DNA from: Biostraticola tofi
Lineage (GTDB): Bacteria > Pseudomonadota > Gammaproteobacteria > Enterobacterales > Enterobacteriaceae
Assembly: GCF_004343195.1 (NCBI RefSeq)
Contig: NZ_SMCR01000004.1
Span: 62,001-126,000, forward strand
Direction of reading: 5' to 3'
DNA: 64,000 nt
Below the pieces are notes generated by a model. That model saw only the letters and a program-made list of their open reading frames with translations. It searched no databases and was not told the DNA's origin. Position numbers and translations under genes: made by a program. Shown piece after piece: positions 63,319 to 64,000 of the stretch. Within the stretch, counting starts at the first letter, position 1, and the number at the start of each line of letters is the position of its first letter.

Positions 63319-64000
63319 ATGAGCGATTTGACAAATCAAATTGGCATGGCGTTGCCTGCAGCCAGCAGCGCTTTGCAAACCCATTTCCATGACAACACCA
63401 TCAATGAAACCAGCCTGTTATCTTTTCTCCCTGCCGCATCGGCGGCAGACAAGCCGATTGTTCAGACACCTGCACAATGGGTAGTCCACATCGCACAGCA
63501 GATCAAAGATAAAATTGACAGCTACCTGTCAGGAAAAACGGGCCAAGCGGGCGGGATTTATCTCCAATCGCGCATGTCGAGGGGGGGCCTGGTACAGGGC
63601 GCGCCTGGCGAACGGTCGACCTTGGATATGGCCAGCGAAATGGAGCAGGGATTACACCTGCTGAGGGCGCAGATGCATGCTGCCGTCAGCGCTGATAGCC
63701 TGTCAAAGGCGGGGTCGCTTGCTGCGGGTGAAGATAGCGCCGCTGCCGGGCAGCCGGCATTGCGCTTTGGCACCGGCAGAATAGATGATTCCTGGAGTAT
63801 GGCCGGCCAGGAAGCAGCCATCAATGATATGAAAGAACACTACATGGATGAATATGAAAATATCATCCAGCGTTATAAGGAGTTTTATCAGGAATTCAGT
63901 GACTTTATTAGCAGATTAACGACAGATATTAAAGTGACTACCGACAGTAAAGGTAATCAGTTTATCACTATAGGCTTGGAGGCTCTTAATAAGTTAAGAG
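63319..64000 (+). CDS. sipD: Needle tip protein SipD, 5' part
   Basis: Frame open to the window edge, about 227 residues seen. The later part HYMDEYENIIQRYKEFYQEFSDFISRL parallels the SipD/IpaD central coiled coil (YLDVYEEALKKYTDFYQDFSDIL). The N-terminal about 170 residues are more variable and include an HFHDN...SLLSF stretch. AGGA precedes the second of two adjacent ATG codons (63316 and 63319). SipD caps the needle and recruits SipB/SipC. The 3' end is outside the window. Confidence 0.88.
   Translation, partial: MSDLTNQIGMALPAASSALQTHFHDNTINETSLLSFLPAASAADKPIVQTPAQWVVHIAQQIKDKIDSYLSGKTGQAGGIYLQSRMSRGGLVQGAPGERSTLDMASEMEQGLHLLRAQMHAAVSADSLSKAGSLAAGEDSAAAGQPALRFGTGRIDDSWSMAGQEAAINDMKEHYMDEYENIIQRYKEFYQEFSDFISRLTTDIKVTTDSKGNQFITIGLEALNKLR

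Overview
The window reads as chromosome of a free-living or recently host-associated Enterobacterales bacterium. Best guess is the Sodalis/Bruguierivoracaceae neighbourhood (Sodalis praecaptivus-like). The basis is a set of E. coli-like core genes in E. coli-like order (xylAB-xylFGH with xylR, dmsABC-D, umuDC, ybhP-clsB-ybhN, phoA) next to a pectin-fragment locus and a complete SPI-1-like inv/spa/sip type III secretion block. Genus is an inference from gene content, not a database result. Almost all genes look intact; the only clear wreck is an mdtA-mdtB/C fusion remnant.

Layout. 1-3046: end of a ribokinase-type sugar kinase, a DapA-family lyase/synthase and an ACS-type MFS transporter. 3043-8357 (minus): a full efflux operon (MarR regulator, FUSC pump, DUF1656 protein, HlyD adaptor, NodT-type outer-membrane channel). 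8602-12289 (minus): rhiT-rhiN-like uptake and hydrolysis of unsaturated rhamnogalacturonides with a DeoR regulator. 12725-14881: two small membrane proteins, then the divergent qorB/hxlR pair. 15003-15739 (minus): a probable type VI effector/immunity pair (Tlde1/Tldi1, L,D-transpeptidase type). 16046-24450: xylose regulon (xylR, xylB, xylA minus; xylFGH plus) around a divergent control region with a CRP site. 24724-30663: an orphan HlyD adaptor and dmsABC-dmsD. 31016-39669: SOS-controlled umuDC, a GNAT acetyltransferase, Pho-box-controlled phoA, an XRE regulator, ybhP-clsB-ybhN (cardiolipin synthesis) and a PhzF-family enzyme. 40025-43952: a glycine-repeat lipoprotein, two comR-like TetR paralogues on either side of bhsA, tandem repeats, and the mdt pseudogene.

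43953-64000: an AT-rich spacer, then a type III secretion cluster all on the plus strand: hilA, invF, invG, invE, invA, invB, invC, invI, invJ, spaO, spaP, spaQ, spaR, spaS, sicA, sipB, sipC and the start of sipD (cut by the window edge). It supplies two transcription factors, the secretin, export gate, ATPase, needle-length control, sorting platform, translocators and their chaperone. Needle and inner-ring genes (prgHIJK/orgAB equivalents) and an invH pilotin are not in the window. Most inv and spa genes overlap or abut; the visible breaks are at invA, spaS/sicA and sipB/sipC, the last holding a hairpin and eleven perfect 9-bp repeats.

The parts worth a second look are the internal ribosome start in spaO, the sipB-sipC repeat spacer, the Tlde1/Tldi1 pair without T6SS genes nearby, the duplicated comR genes around bhsA with 32-bp repeats that include a comR stop codon, the fused mdt remnant, and several well-formed operators (SOS, Pho, KdgR-like, SlyA-like).
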